The notes beneath the pieces were generated by a model, which saw nothing but the letters and a program-made list of their open reading frames with translations, had not been told where the DNA came from and ran no database searches. The translations under genes were made by a program, and so were the position numbers. Shown here piece by piece: positions 39,330 through 48,656 of a stretch of 64,000 bases of DNA; the stretch's first letter is position 1; each line of letters begins with the position of its first letter. This DNA is from an uncultured Methylococcaceae bacterium (GTDB lineage: Bacteria; Pseudomonadota; Gammaproteobacteria; Methylococcales; Methylomonadaceae), in NCBI GenBank assembly GCA_903917345.1, contig CAIXAE010000002.1, positions 1-64,000 of the forward strand. The letters run 5' to 3'.

Positions 39330-39656
39330 ATGTCAACACATTCTGAATACAACAATGCCAATCTAGTTTCAACACAAAGTTTAGAAGAAACTTTAGAGAC
39401 AGCGACAAACCCTTTTAAAACCCTCATTATTGGCTTGGTTTGCTTGGGCGCTATTTTGTCGATTTTTGCTTTATTACCTTTGTTCTTTACGTATTTATCA
39501 GAAGGTGATGTTCGTGCCCCTTCAGAATTGCACCCTACAGATAGTGCGATTAAGTTAAGCTTAAAAAGCTCAGGGTATAGCGAATACGCACCGATCGTTT
39601 TTGAAAAACAAACTGTACCACCAAGAAAACACTATAACAACGTTCCTATGGAATAA
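39330..39656 (+). CDS. Hypothetical single-pass membrane protein
   Basis: A 108-residue protein of unknown function. After about 30 polar residues there is one strong membrane helix (TLIIGLVCLGAILSIFALLP, continuing LFFTYL), then a polar C-terminal tail of about 50 residues rich in S, P and K. The ATG at 39330 is preferred; a GTG nine bases upstream is possible, and neither has a strong ribosome-binding site. It stops 7 bp from the end of a convergent gene. Codon use looks native, so it is probably real. Confidence 0.55.
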   Translation: MSTHSEYNNANLVSTQSLEETLETATNPFKTLIIGLVCLGAILSIFALLPLFFTYLSEGDVRAPSELHPTDSAIKLSLKSSGYSEYAPIVFEKQTVPPRKHYNNVPME

Positions 39657-39662
39657 CTCTTT

Positions 39663-40016
39663 CTAATCTTCTAAATCGTGCTCATCAAGATGAAACCTGT
39701 GTAACATTCGATGTGTAACGGGCGCCAAAATAATGCCCATGATGGCGATAAAAATCAAACCACTAAACAGGGCATAAGCCGAGGCAAATAGTTTGGCGCC
39801 GCTTGAAGCTAATGCATTGATAGGGCCCATACCGCCCAGAATCATCGAGGCTTCTAATAGTGAATCAACCCAGTCAAAGCCTGCGATAAAGTGATAGCCC
39901 AAAATACCAATGGTTAAGGCGACGGTAATGAGTAAGAGGGCTATTAATACAGAGGCCAGCATCCGTTTAACAAACACGGATGGTGTGGCGAGTTTTTCAT
40001 GTTTGTTTTCGTACAT
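39663..40016 (-). CDS. Two-helix ion-channel-like membrane protein
   Basis: A 117-residue protein with two membrane helices (MLASVLIALLLITVALTIGI and FASAYALFSGLIFIAIMGII) flanking a re-entrant-loop-like segment, WVDSLLEASMILGGMGPINA. This is the layout of two-helix potassium-channel (Ion_trans_2) modules. The selectivity filter is not the canonical TVGYG; the sequence at that place is GGMGP. The C-terminus is histidine-rich and charged (HRMLHRFHLDEHDLED). Channel function is therefore uncertain. Confidence 0.6.
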   Translation of the reverse strand: MYENKHEKLATPSVFVKRMLASVLIALLLITVALTIGILGYHFIAGFDWVDSLLEASMILGGMGPINALASSGAKLFASAYALFSGLIFIAIMGIILAPVTHRMLHRFHLDEHDLED

Positions 40017-40091
40017 AAATCCCTGTGGGCTATCTAAATCAGCCTATCTTACTATCAAGATAGGCTGAGTGGTTTAAATGACGGGATTTAA

Positions 40092-40844
40092 TTAATTCGC
40101 ATAAGCTTTAATAATATCTTTCACGATACCAGAACGAACTACATCATCGACACCGAATTCAACAACGCCTACTTTACGGGTATGTTGCAATCTTTTAACG
40201 GCATCGGAGAGTCCTGATTGCGTAGTGATATCTTTTTGTTCAATATCTCCATCAATAATGACTTTGCAGTTATCACCAATACGCGTTAAGAATAATTTCA
40301 TTTGGCTGGGGGTGGTGTTTTGGGCTTCATCTAAGATGGCCCAACAGTTTTTAAAGGTACGGCCACGCATAAAGGCGAGGGGCATTGCGCAAATGCGTTT
40401 GTGTTTGATCAGGTAATCCACTTGGGATCGGCCCAGCCTTTCATTAAAAATATCTCTGAAAGGTTCTATATACGGCGCATATTTTTCATCAAGTTCGCCT
40501 GGAATAAAGCCGAACTTTTCTCCTGCTTCAACGCCGGGTCTACTAAGAATAATCCGTTCAATCTTTTTCTCTTTGAGCATATCAGCCGCAAGTCCAGCCA
40601 CCACATAACTTTTACCTGTACCTGCAGGACCAATGCCAAAAGTGATGGTATTGGCAAGTATGGCGTTAATATAGTCACCTTGCGCTTTAGTTAGCGCTTG
40701 CAGAGGGCCAACAGTTTTTCTTTCTACAACGAGGTCTATGATGTTGAGTAATTCAAACTCATCATTTTTTGCGGTTTTTCGACCGTCTCTTCTATGATAA
40801 GACATTTCTCTTTCAGAGGTTTTCATTGCAGCTCTCTTAGACAT
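40092..40844 (-). CDS. PhoH-family ATPase
   Basis: A 250-residue PhoH-like P-loop protein. Walker A is FGIGPAGTGKSYVVAGLAAD, Walker B is NCWAILDEAQNTTPSQMKLF, and the PhoH landmarks LSRPGVEAGEKFGFIPGELD and RIGDNCKVIIDGDIEQKDI are present. The family is linked to RNA metabolism and phosphate or stress responses. No YbeZ-type KH region or ybeY gene is adjacent, so it is more like a stand-alone PhoH than YbeZ. The N-terminal 40 residues are basic and polar. Confidence 0.88.
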   Translation of the reverse strand: MSKRAAMKTSEREMSYHRRDGRKTAKNDEFELLNIIDLVVERKTVGPLQALTKAQGDYINAILANTITFGIGPAGTGKSYVVAGLAADMLKEKKIERIILSRPGVEAGEKFGFIPGELDEKYAPYIEPFRDIFNERLGRSQVDYLIKHKRICAMPLAFMRGRTFKNCWAILDEAQNTTPSQMKLFLTRIGDNCKVIIDGDIEQKDITTQSGLSDAVKRLQHTRKVGVVEFGVDDVVRSGIVKDIIKAYAN

Positions 40845-40962
40845 GCGTTTACTCCCAGTTATCAGGTTAACAATCGGTTAGTTTCTTTTGCATTCGTCGA
40901 ACTTTAAGATTAAGGGTGTGTGGATTTCCTCCAAGTTGTGGCAAAGTGATAGGGGTATAAAT

Positions 40963-41006
40963 AAAAAAACTCTCTGAAATCTTTGGGAGACTTAGAGAGT
41001 TTTTTT
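40963..41006. terminator. Bidirectional intrinsic terminator
   Basis: AAAAAAACTCTCT pairs with AGAGAGTTTTTTT across an 18-nt loop, with A and T tracts on both sides. It could serve either strand. It lies upstream of the phoH-like gene, whose transcription runs leftward from here. Confidence 0.7.
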
Positions 41007-41323
41007 GGAATTTTATGAGGGGGATTTTGTCTTAAGCCGCATTCGGAGTCGATTTGCGGAGTAGTGTCTGCTGTTTGGGCAGTCTTTAATATGTGATAGC
41101 GCGACCTTTGAAAGTCTTTCAGCATAGTCAAACTTCTCTGGCTATTGGTAGGCTCTATTATTAAACGAAAATGATGACAATGTCATGACTATTTTTGCTA
41201 AATAGAAAAAATTTTAATTGAGGTCTGCTATGAATACTATCGTTGGCTTTATGGCTTGAGAATAAGATCGATATTATCTGGATTCTAATTTAAAATAGGA
41301 AATCAATGGTACAGTTTTAGCGT

Positions 41324-41356
41324 AAAAGCCTTACATGTTCATGTAAGGCTTTTTTT
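41324..41356 (+). terminator. Intrinsic terminator upstream of the desaturase gene
   Basis: The perfect 13-bp stem AAAAGCCTTACAT-GTTC-ATGTAAGGCTTTT continues into a T run. It ends 28 bases before the desaturase start. Either it ends an unrecognised short transcript, or it attenuates the desaturase message. Confidence 0.8.
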
Positions 41357-41384
41357 ATGCCTATTTTTTTATAAAGGACCGGTT

Positions 41385-42509
41385 TTGAGTTTACAGAGTT
41401 ATCAATTAGTAGATCGTGATCAATTGGCTTTAGATATTAGCGATATTCATAAACAATCATTAGCCAATACGAGTATTGATGATTTTAAACATTTATCAAA
41501 AATGGAGCGTTGGGGTAAGGTGTGTACGCTTTTAGGGTATGCGACGGCTTGGATTGTACCGAATCCTATTTCTGCCTTATTAATCAGTCAAGGTAGTTTT
41601 ACCCGCTGGACGCAAGTGGGTCATCCGATTAGTCATAGAGCTTATAACAAAATTGCCGGTGAGCAGGTTAACTACACGAGTAAGAAGTTTGCGCAGGGCT
41701 GGAGACGATTTTTAGACTGGCCAGATTGGATGACTTTAGCGGGTTGGCATTATGAGCATGATAATTTACATCATTATCGTTTAGGTGAAACCAAAGATCC
41801 TAATAACGCGCAACATAATATGGAGTGGTTAAGGCAGTCTAAATTACCTATGTGGCAACGGTATTTAATCGTGGCATTTTTTTCGGGTATCTGGAAGATT
41901 GTTTACTACACGCCTAGAACGCACAAAGAGTTGTGTCTAAATGCCGCCCATCAGCAAGGTGAGCCAGAGCCCGAAATGACCCGATTAGGGGCTTGGAGTT
42001 TTTTTACGCAGCAGGGTAGGGCTTTATGGTTGCAGAGTATTGTGCCTTACACGGCTTATCGTTTTATTTTATTGCCGGCCTTGTTTTTACCGTTAGGTTC
42101 CACTGCGGTTATTAGTGTTTTAATTAATTCCATCTTGGCGGAAATATTCACAAATATGCATAGCTTTTTGGTGATGATGCCCAATCATGCAGGTGATGAT
42201 GTTATGGCGTTTGATGATAGGACTGATGGTAAAGGTGAGTTTTATTTGCGCCAAATTTTGGGGTCTGTTAATTATCCTACGGGCTCTAATTTTAATGACT
42301 TTTTCTATGGCTGGTTAAACTATCAAATAGAACATCATTTGTGGCCTGATATGCCTTTAAGTCAATATCAAAAAGTACAACCTAAAGTGAAGGCTTTGTG
42401 CGAAAAACATAATATCCCTTATATCCAGCAATCAGTCTTTAAGCGATTGTTAAAGGCGGTCGATATTATGGTAGGTAAAACATCAATGCTTAAATATCAG
42501 CCTGTTTAA
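41385..42509 (+). CDS. Fatty acid desaturase family protein
   Basis: A 374-residue membrane di-iron enzyme. The three histidine clusters are visible: HPISH (about residue 83), HYEHDNLHHYRLGE (about 124-137) and NYQIEHHLWPDMPL (about 309-322). Membrane segments lie between clusters. It should place a double bond in an acyl chain of lipids; the regiospecificity cannot be read. Start TTG at 41385 is supported by AAAGGA six bases upstream. A strong hairpin terminator stands just before the ribosome-binding site, suggesting control by attenuation. Confidence 0.88.
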   Translation: MSLQSYQLVDRDQLALDISDIHKQSLANTSIDDFKHLSKMERWGKVCTLLGYATAWIVPNPISALLISQGSFTRWTQVGHPISHRAYNKIAGEQVNYTSKKFAQGWRRFLDWPDWMTLAGWHYEHDNLHHYRLGETKDPNNAQHNMEWLRQSKLPMWQRYLIVAFFSGIWKIVYYTPRTHKELCLNAAHQQGEPEPEMTRLGAWSFFTQQGRALWLQSIVPYTAYRFILLPALFLPLGSTAVISVLINSILAEIFTNMHSFLVMMPNHAGDDVMAFDDRTDGKGEFYLRQILGSVNYPTGSNFNDFFYGWLNYQIEHHLWPDMPLSQYQKVQPKVKALCEKHNIPYIQQSVFKRLLKAVDIMVGKTSMLKYQPV

Positions 42510-42525
42510 AATTGGGTGTCGTCTT

Positions 42526-43647
42526 TTGACAAACAAAGGTCATATTACCTATTTAGATAGTATTAGAGGGCTTGCGGCACTCACCGTGATTAATGAGCAT
42601 TTTGTGATTGCTTATGGCTTGCCTTGTAAGAACGCATTATGTCAGCGGATTTTAGATTATTCTCCCTTACATATTTGGTGGGATGGTGGGGCGGCCGTCT
42701 CCATGTTTTTTGTATTGAGTGGCTTTGTTTTATCGCTTAAGTATTTTCGCTCAGGCCAGTCGATTGATCTAAATAACCTGCAGCTGTTGCCTTATATAGT
42801 AGGGCGTTTATTTAGAATTTGGCTGCCTTATATTGCGTTGGTGATTGGCAGTTGTTTTTTATATCGCTATACCCTTGATGCACCCTTCATAAAAACAGTA
42901 TTGCCTTCTACGGATTGGATTAATAATCTATGGCGTAGTCATCCCTTAAATTGTGCAGATGTGCTGCGTGAAAGCTTTTTATTAAAGCTGCCGCCCGTTG
43001 TGGTTTTATTACCCCAGGCGTGGACGTTATCCATTGAGTTGGCTTTATCTTTACTGTTACCGATAGGTTTATTGCTAGTAGAAAAGAGCTTAGCTTGGTT
43101 GGTATTTTTTACCTTGTTAGTGGTTTTTCTGCTCGGTGTCTCGCCCTTTTTAATACATTTTTTAGCGGGTTTAATGCTTGCTCGGTACGCTACCCAGATT
43201 GTGGCTTATTTAAGCCAACGACCTTGGGTGCGTCGTGTTGTTTTGCTGGCGGGTTTGCTTTTATATACCTCCGGCGATACGCTGCCCAAAAGTCTTGGCG
43301 AAACATTCATCTGGCTGAGTTCTGGTTTGGGTGCCAGCCTCATTATTATGGTTGCACTCAGTTCAGTAAGAATCCAGACTGCACTTTCAAATACGCTCTT
43401 ACGCCACATGGGTAAAGTATCTTATAGCGCTTATTTAATACATATAGCGGTATTGATTTGCGTAACGCCCACTTTACTAAGTGGATTAGCATTTTTAACG
43501 GTGAATACTTCTGTGCTCTGGTTGGGTGGTTGGGTGCTGACAGTCATAATGGTGCAATTGATAGCCTGGTTTCTTTATTACGCCCTCGAGATGCCAAGTA
43601 TCAAGCTGGGGCGTACCCTGATGTCTTTTAGACAAGAGCTCTCTTAG
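42526..43647 (+). CDS. Acyltransferase 3 family membrane protein
   Basis: A 373-residue polytopic protein of the acyltransferase-3 (OafB/WecH-like) family, which O-acylates surface sugars or other acceptors. The N-terminal ITYLDSIRGLAALTVINEHF carries the R-G-L motif and a catalytic histidine candidate. SMFFVLSGFVLSLKYF follows, and about ten membrane helices are expected. The start is TTG at 42526 with a weak GGG upstream; MTNKGHITYLDSIRGL is normal for the family. It follows the desaturase by 16 bp and is likely cotranscribed. The acceptor is unknown. Confidence 0.88.
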   Translation: MTNKGHITYLDSIRGLAALTVINEHFVIAYGLPCKNALCQRILDYSPLHIWWDGGAAVSMFFVLSGFVLSLKYFRSGQSIDLNNLQLLPYIVGRLFRIWLPYIALVIGSCFLYRYTLDAPFIKTVLPSTDWINNLWRSHPLNCADVLRESFLLKLPPVVVLLPQAWTLSIELALSLLLPIGLLLVEKSLAWLVFFTLLVVFLLGVSPFLIHFLAGLMLARYATQIVAYLSQRPWVRRVVLLAGLLLYTSGDTLPKSLGETFIWLSSGLGASLIIMVALSSVRIQTALSNTLLRHMGKVSYSAYLIHIAVLICVTPTLLSGLAFLTVNTSVLWLGGWVLTVIMVQLIAWFLYYALEMPSIKLGRTLMSFRQELS

Positions 43648-43692
43648 TTAAGGGGGGGGTAGTGAATAAGGGGCTATCTAGCAGGCAATAAA

Positions 43693-43722
43693 AAAGGCCT
43701 AGATATTTCTATCTAGGCCTTT
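43693..43722 (-). terminator. Terminator after the tRNA-Thr pair
   Basis: The perfect 12-bp stem AAAGGCCTAGAT/ATCTAGGCCTTT with a 6-nt loop lies 7 bp downstream of the second tRNA on the minus strand, and is followed there by further T. It may also stop plus-strand transcription from the acyltransferase gene. Confidence 0.8.
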
Positions 43723-43728
43723 ATGTTA

Positions 43729-43804
43729 TGGAGCTAGTGAGGGGATTCGAACTCCTGACCGGCTGATTACAAATCAGCTGCTCTACCGACTGAGCTACAC
43801 CAGC
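43729..43804 (-). tRNA. tRNA-Thr (anticodon UGU), distal copy
   Basis: The 76-base sequence read on the minus strand begins GCTGGTGTAGCTCAGTCGG and ends with encoded CCA. The anticodon stem is GCTGA/TCAGC around loop TTTGTAA, giving TGT. The T arm with GGTTCGA-type loop (AGTTCGAATCC) and the 7-bp acceptor are complete. It is identical along its whole length to the neighbouring copy 69 bp away. Confidence 0.95.
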
Positions 43805-43873
43805 AACAATGGCTTATTAAGCTTTAAGCTTAACTTTAATATCTAAGACGGTGACTTAGATACTTTAAAAATT

Positions 43874-43949
43874 TGGAGCTAGTGAGGGGATTCGAACTCC
43901 TGACCGGCTGATTACAAATCAGCTGCTCTACCGACTGAGCTACACCAGC
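43874..43949 (-). tRNA. tRNA-Thr (anticodon UGU), proximal copy
   Basis: Identical in all 76 positions to the copy at 43729-43804, with CCA encoded and anticodon TGT. The two are in tandem and share one terminator, so they are processed from a common transcript. The upstream gene on this strand is ygiQ (stop at 43994), 44 bp away. Confidence 0.95.
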
Positions 43950-43993
43950 GAAGAAGCGATATTATACAAGATTAAAATATTTTTTAAAGCGTT

Positions 43994-46165
43994 TTATCTT
44001 TTTTTTGTATTTTTGTTTTTATCCCAGCTTTTTTTAGTTGGCTTGTTATCAAGCCCGGTAAACTTTGTTTTAAATTGCTGTATCTTGCTAGGCGTCTCAG
44101 CAGTCCCTTTGGGTTGAAATGATGGAATTAAATGCTGTTTACCATTGCCAATTAAATCATTACGCCCCATCGCGTTTAAAGCATCTCGCAAAATAGGCCA
44201 ATTTTTGGGGTCGTGATAACGCAAAAAGGCTTTATGTAAGCGGCGTTGTTTAATTGATTTAGGTATTGAAATATCTTCCGCTTTGCGACTAACTTTATGC
44301 AGGGTATCTTTGCCAGAGTGATACATCGCTGTGGCTATAGACATAGGTGAGGGTAAAAATGCTTGTACTTGATCGGCTCTAAAACCATGGCTCTTTAGCC
44401 ATAATGCTAAATTAAGCATGTCTTGGTCAGTTGTACCTGGGTGTGCTGCAATAAAATACGGAATTAAATATTGTTCTTTGCCGGCTTCTTTAGAGTACTT
44501 ATCAAACATCTCTTTAAAGCGGTCATAAGTGCCCATGCCCGGTTTCATCATTTTTGATAAAGGACCACGCTCCGTATGTTCTGGCGCAATCTTAAGGTAT
44601 CCACCGACATGATGGGTCACCAATTCTTTTACATATTCAGGTGATTCAACGGCCAAGTCATATCTAAGGCCAGAGGCAATAAATATTTTTTTAATGCCGG
44701 GTAAGGCACGCGCTCTTCGATACAGTTTAATTAAGGGCGCATGATTTGTATCTAGATTAGGACAAATACCTGGATAGACGCAAGACGATTTCCTACAGGC
44801 TTTTTCAATTTTTTCATCTTTACAAGCCAACCGATACATATTGGCAGTTGGGCCGCCTAAATCAGAAATGTGTCCCGTAAATTTAGGGGAGGTATCACGA
44901 ATGGCTTCAATTTCTTTGATAATAGAATCTTCAGAGCGACTTTGGATAATACGGCCTTCGTGTTCGGTAATAGAACAAAAAGTACAGCCGCCAAAACAAC
45001 CACGCATGATATTCACCGAGTGTTGAATCATTTCAAACGCCGGTACATTTGCATCGCCATAGGCTTTATGGGGTACACGCGAATAAGGTAAATCAAACAC
45101 CCCATCCATCTCTTTAGTAGTTAAAGGAATAGGGGGTGGGTTAATCCATACTTGTCTACTTTCGTGTTGCTGAATTAAAGGCCTAGCATTACCCGGATTG
45201 GTTTCACCATGCATTACTCTAGACGCATGCGCGTATAAAATGGGATCGTCTTTAACGGCCTCATAAGCGGGTAAGCGAATCACCGTTTGTGAGCGAGAAT
45301 CGCGCATCAGTTGTTTAAGATTACCGATACTATTAACCGCTACTGTGATTTCTGCAGGATTAGTGTCTGTATCGGGTTTTTTGTCGCAAGCAGGTTCTTC
45401 TTGATAAGGATTTTGCAGAGGGCTCAATGCACCGGGTTTATCCAGTTCTGTTGAGTCTTTAACGCGAAATCCTTCGGGAATTTGTTTTACAAAATGTACC
45501 GTGCCGCGAATACCTTTAAGATCAGATATCGGTTCACCTTGAGCTAAGCGATGGGTGATCTCAACAATTTGGCGCTCTGCATTACCATAGACCAATAAAT
45601 CTGCTTTTGAATCTAAAAGCACTGATTTACGGACTTTATCAGACCAGTAATCATAATGGGCAATACGTCTTAAGCTGGCTTCAATGCCACCTATAATAAT
45701 CGGTACATCTTTATAGGCTTCTCGGCAGCGGTGAGAATATACATTAACTGCGCGATCTGGACGTTTACCAGCTACACCATCAGCGGTGTAAGCATCATTT
45801 GAGCGGATTTTTTTATCAGAGGTGTAACGGTTAACCATGGAATCCATGTTGCCACCGGTTACGCCAAAAAATAAATTAGGTCGACCTAATGGGGTAAAAT
45901 CTTTAGCGCTCGTCCAATCTGGTTGCGAAATAATGCCGACTCTAAAACCTTGAGCTTCTAGAAGTCGTCCGATTAATGCCATACCAAAACTGGGATGATC
46001 AATGTACGCATCGCCAGTCACCAAAATAACATCACAACTATCCCATCCCAATGCATCCATTTCTGCTCGGCTCATAGGTAATACGGACGCTACACCGAAA
46101 CGATGTGCCCAGTATTTACGATAGCTAAAAAGTCCGGGAGGAGGGGTTAAAGCAGAGGCGCTCAT
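43994..46165 (-). CDS. YgiQ-family radical SAM protein
   Basis: A 723-residue YgiQ protein. The N-terminal domain ([20 protein letters not shown], then [19 protein letters not shown]) is cobalamin-binding-like. The radical SAM core has [20 protein letters not shown], giving the C-X3-C-X2-C cluster ligands, followed by [16 protein letters not shown] and a second cysteine group ([15 protein letters not shown]). The C-terminal 60 residues are basic and disordered. The reaction catalysed by YgiQ is not established. It overlaps the preceding spermidine-synthase-like gene by 4 bp. Confidence 0.93.
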   Translation of the reverse strand: MSASALTPPPGLFSYRKYWAHRFGVASVLPMSRAEMDALGWDSCDVILVTGDAYIDHPSFGMALIGRLLEAQGFRVGIISQPDWTSAKDFTPLGRPNLFFGVTGGNMDSMVNRYTSDKKIRSNDAYTADGVAGKRPDRAVNVYSHRCREAYKDVPIIIGGIEASLRRIAHYDYWSDKVRKSVLLDSKADLLVYGNAERQIVEITHRLAQGEPISDLKGIRGTVHFVKQIPEGFRVKDSTELDKPGALSPLQNPYQEEPACDKKPDTDTNPAEITVAVNSIGNLKQLMRDSRSQTVIRLPAYEAVKDDPILYAHASRVMHGETNPGNARPLIQQHESRQVWINPPPIPLTTKEMDGVFDLPYSRVPHKAYGDANVPAFEMIQHSVNIMRGCFGGCTFCSITEHEGRIIQSRSEDSIIKEIEAIRDTSPKFTGHISDLGGPTANMYRLACKDEKIEKACRKSSCVYPGICPNLDTNHAPLIKLYRRARALPGIKKIFIASGLRYDLAVESPEYVKELVTHHVGGYLKIAPEHTERGPLSKMMKPGMGTYDRFKEMFDKYSKEAGKEQYLIPYFIAAHPGTTDQDMLNLALWLKSHGFRADQVQAFLPSPMSIATAMYHSGKDTLHKVSRKAEDISIPKSIKQRRLHKAFLRYHDPKNWPILRDALNAMGRNDLIGNGKQHLIPSFQPKGTAETPSKIQQFKTKFTGLDNKPTKKSWDKNKNTKKR

Positions 46166-46968
46166 TTTTTTATCATGGAGTTAAAGGTGCTGGCATTATG
46201 TTTTTTAAGGTCTCTTAAAAAAGCGGTAAATTCTAATTGGTACTGATCTTCAAGCTCTATAGCTCTTAACCTTAAATCTTTTAGTGTATGGGTTGGTGAA
46301 TAGTCATTAAAAGCGAGGGCAATAATATTCGATTTATCGTGAACGGGTAAAAAGAGGGTCTGCCAATTAAATACGCGACCTAGCCATAATGATATTTGCT
46401 GAAACTCTGGATTGCTGGTTCCACCCCATAAGTTCATTATCAGTATGCCGTCTTTTTTTAATAAGGCTTTACACGCGTCAAAAAATGCTTCGCTTCGCAC
46501 GGAAGGGGCAACACCTTCATGATCGAATGCATCAATGAATATCAAGCTATAGTGCTCTCTATAAGTTTCATAACGTTGGCGAATATAGTCACCCCCGTCA
46601 TCTATGACTATTTTAAGCCGTGGATCTAAAGGTAAGCCGAAATAGCTACGGGCAATTTTAACGACACCTTTTCGATATTCAATTACTTTTAAGTGGCAGT
46701 CGGCAAAGTGTGACAATAAATGTTTCGTTAAAGAACCACCGCCTAAGCCTACTAATAAGGCATGGTCTAAGGTGTCTTTAAATAACAACCAACTGGTCAT
46801 TGCTCTAACGTAACTTAAATGTAATTTATCAGGCTCAGCTAAAAAGATGCTACTTTGCTTAGATCGTGTCCCAAAATGTAAGGATCTAACGCCTTTTTGT
46901 TCCACAATTTCTATAATGCCTTCGTCATCATAGCTTTCGTGAATAAGATGGCCTTCGTATTTGAACAT
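46162..46968 (-). CDS. Spermidine synthase-like (aminopropyltransferase-fold) protein
   Basis: A 268-residue Rossmann methyltransferase-like protein of the spermidine/spermine synthase family. The nucleotide-binding segment is [20 protein letters not shown], and the acidic active-site region is [17 protein letters not shown]. Classic SpeE proteins have a longer N-terminal beta domain and the motif with two close aspartates. Here the N-terminus is short, so true polyamine synthesis is not assured. No speD or other polyamine gene is adjacent. It forms an operon with ygiQ (ATGA overlap). Confidence 0.8.
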   Translation of the reverse strand: MFKYEGHLIHESYDDEGIIEIVEQKGVRSLHFGTRSKQSSIFLAEPDKLHLSYVRAMTSWLLFKDTLDHALLVGLGGGSLTKHLLSHFADCHLKVIEYRKGVVKIARSYFGLPLDPRLKIVIDDGGDYIRQRYETYREHYSLIFIDAFDHEGVAPSVRSEAFFDACKALLKKDGILIMNLWGGTSNPEFQQISLWLGRVFNWQTLFLPVHDKSNIIALAFNDYSPTHTLKDLRLRAIELEDQYQLEFTAFLRDLKKHNASTFNSMIKK

Positions 46969-47186
46969 GGCTTTGTGACGAACGTGTCAGCAAAATTTAA
47001 CAATTAGATATTATTATACACGAGGTTGATAATTAACCGACGTGATACGTAGGAAATACGATGATTAATGCCGGGCATGATTGTTTTCATTTTAAGGTAC
47101 TTTGTCGATGATTTATTGCTTAACTTGATACAATCCTTCTGGTATATTGCACTGAGTATTTGTTTTTACACAAAAAAGGGGGTGGT

Positions 47187-47693
47187 ATGGAAGAGTTAAT
47201 ATTTGTATTATTGGTTATATTTTTGGCTTATGTTGCTTATCAAGTGGTCAATGAGGGCAAAGAGACTTCAACAAAAGAAGAATCAAAGCCAGAAGCGGCT
47301 TCAAAAACTAATTTGGCTGCAGCAGTAAAATCTGAAACAGTGGTTCCAGCTAAAAAACCGACTACTATTAAACCTAAAGTCATTAAAAAAGCGACACCGA
47401 AAGTAGTCGCGGCTAAAGTTGAAACACCTAAAGCTAAAGTAGCGGCAAAAGTAGAAGCGCCTAAAGTGGTTGCTACAGAGCCTGCAAAAAAAGGTTTAAA
47501 GAATCCGTTAACAGGTGAGGTGGCTACTACTTATAGCAACTATCGTTTTACTAAACGTTGGATAAAAGATGCTTTGGTTACAGAAGGTTTATTAGATCAA
47601 GTTTATAAAAATACAGATTTAACTGATGCGGTAGAAGCTAACATTAAAGCGGCTATTATTAAATTAGAAGCATTGGATAACTATAAGCCTTAA
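47187..47693 (+). CDS. Membrane-anchored Ala/Lys/Pro-rich hypothetical protein
   Basis: A 168-residue protein. A single N-terminal helix (ELIFVLLVIFLAYVAYQVV) is followed by about 90 residues of low-complexity A, K, P, V and E (repeats such as VAAKVEAPK), then a compact C-terminal domain, GLKNPLTGEVATTYSNYRFT to the end. The ATG at 47187 is chosen for the strong AAGGGGG just upstream. The layout of anchor, flexible linker and small globular domain suggests a periplasm- or cytosol-spanning tether. No family recognised. Confidence 0.65.
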   Translation: MEELIFVLLVIFLAYVAYQVVNEGKETSTKEESKPEAASKTNLAAAVKSETVVPAKKPTTIKPKVIKKATPKVVAAKVETPKAKVAAKVEAPKVVATEPAKKGLKNPLTGEVATTYSNYRFTKRWIKDALVTEGLLDQVYKNTDLTDAVEANIKAAIIKLEALDNYKP

Positions 47694-47703
47694 TCTTTTT
47701 ATC

Positions 47704-48636
47704 GTGAAAGACCAGCCATTTATTTTTGATCAAATTCACATTGAAGTTGCTCGTAATGCAACGGATGACTTCAATTTATTTCATGATAAACATAAGTGGC
47801 TACAAATAACCCATAACCCTTTTAAAGGGCCTATCGTTTTAGGTTATCAACTTAATACGTTAATAGAATATCAAATGCAGTTGTATCGAGCTGCTCACCA
47901 TGAAAATCAGATTATTGCAGAAAATAATCTACGTTTTAGTAATTATCAAATCACTTTTGTTAACGCGGTTCGCCCCAGAACACCCGTTTATCTGGACATA
48001 AAAAAAACGCTGATTAAAACTATACCTAACTTAACCTTGGGTAATAGAATCTCTATGAAGTCTGATGACAAAACAGTGTTATTGGGTTTTAAAAAAGAAA
48101 CACAAATACCGCTATTTCTGGCGGATACTGATTTAAGTAAACTACCTAATCTTAATGAAATAGATGATTTAACGATGGTGCCTGGTACAGATTATTTTCT
48201 TAAACGTAAGTTTATGAATAATGGATCAGTCAAAAACTTTTTGTCAGGTTCTTTAGCAGAACAATCGGATTATTTTGATGAATTAGCGCATATAGCACAT
48301 TATCCTGAAATTTTTCCTTGCAGTTTAAGTTCTGGAGCCTTGTTAGAAAAAGCGCAATTAGAAAATCATGATTTTAAGTTAAACCCCATGGTCTATACGT
48401 CACATGAGATTTCTGTGGATAGACAGTATGTAGGACAATTAAAAAACAATGACCGTCTGCATATTTTGGTAAAACAATTACCAGAATCAAGGGAAAACAC
48501 CTTGAATCATACCAATATCTTACAAAGAACTTATCATTGTTATGGCTTGTTAGAGAATAACGAAGTGTTATTTAGAATGACTATGAATTTAGTACCTCTT
48601 AAAGAGATTCTCAAAAACTTAGGAAAATCTCTTTAA
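47704..48636 (+). CDS. Hotdog-fold (MaoC-like) protein
   Basis: A 310-residue protein. The N-terminal part, ATDDFNLFHDKHKWLQITHN followed by GPIVLGYQLNTLIEY, resembles the MaoC/R-specific hydratase pattern D-x-N-x-x-H and the glycine turn of a hotdog domain. A second beta-rich half (YVGQLKNNDRLHILVKQLPE and YHCYGLLENNEVLFRMTMNL) could be a second hotdog. Hydratase or thioesterase activity on acyl thioesters is possible but not shown. Start GTG at 47704 has no clear ribosome-binding site, and the gene begins 10 bp after the previous stop, so coupling is likely. Confidence 0.55.
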   Translation: MKDQPFIFDQIHIEVARNATDDFNLFHDKHKWLQITHNPFKGPIVLGYQLNTLIEYQMQLYRAAHHENQIIAENNLRFSNYQITFVNAVRPRTPVYLDIKKTLIKTIPNLTLGNRISMKSDDKTVLLGFKKETQIPLFLADTDLSKLPNLNEIDDLTMVPGTDYFLKRKFMNNGSVKNFLSGSLAEQSDYFDELAHIAHYPEIFPCSLSSGALLEKAQLENHDFKLNPMVYTSHEISVDRQYVGQLKNNDRLHILVKQLPESRENTLNHTNILQRTYHCYGLLENNEVLFRMTMNLVPLKEILKNLGKSL

Positions 48637-48656
48637 GGTAGACAGCTTACTTAAGC

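Larger units (their letters stand above)
40845..41384. other. 540-bp intergenic region with two terminators
   Basis: This holds a bidirectional hairpin terminator (40963-41006) and a second strong plus-strand terminator (41324-41356). Between them no gene is convincing. A nine-codon frame with a GAGG ribosome-binding-site-like sequence (MNTIVGFMA, start 41230) lies upstream of the second terminator. That could be a leader peptide, but the evidence is weak. Confidence 0.5.

Noticed and set aside
40910-41131. A 73-codon minus-strand frame upstream of the phoH-like gene
   Set aside because: It runs through the bidirectional terminator hairpin and gives an unpatterned proline/lysine-rich product; no convincing ribosome-binding site.
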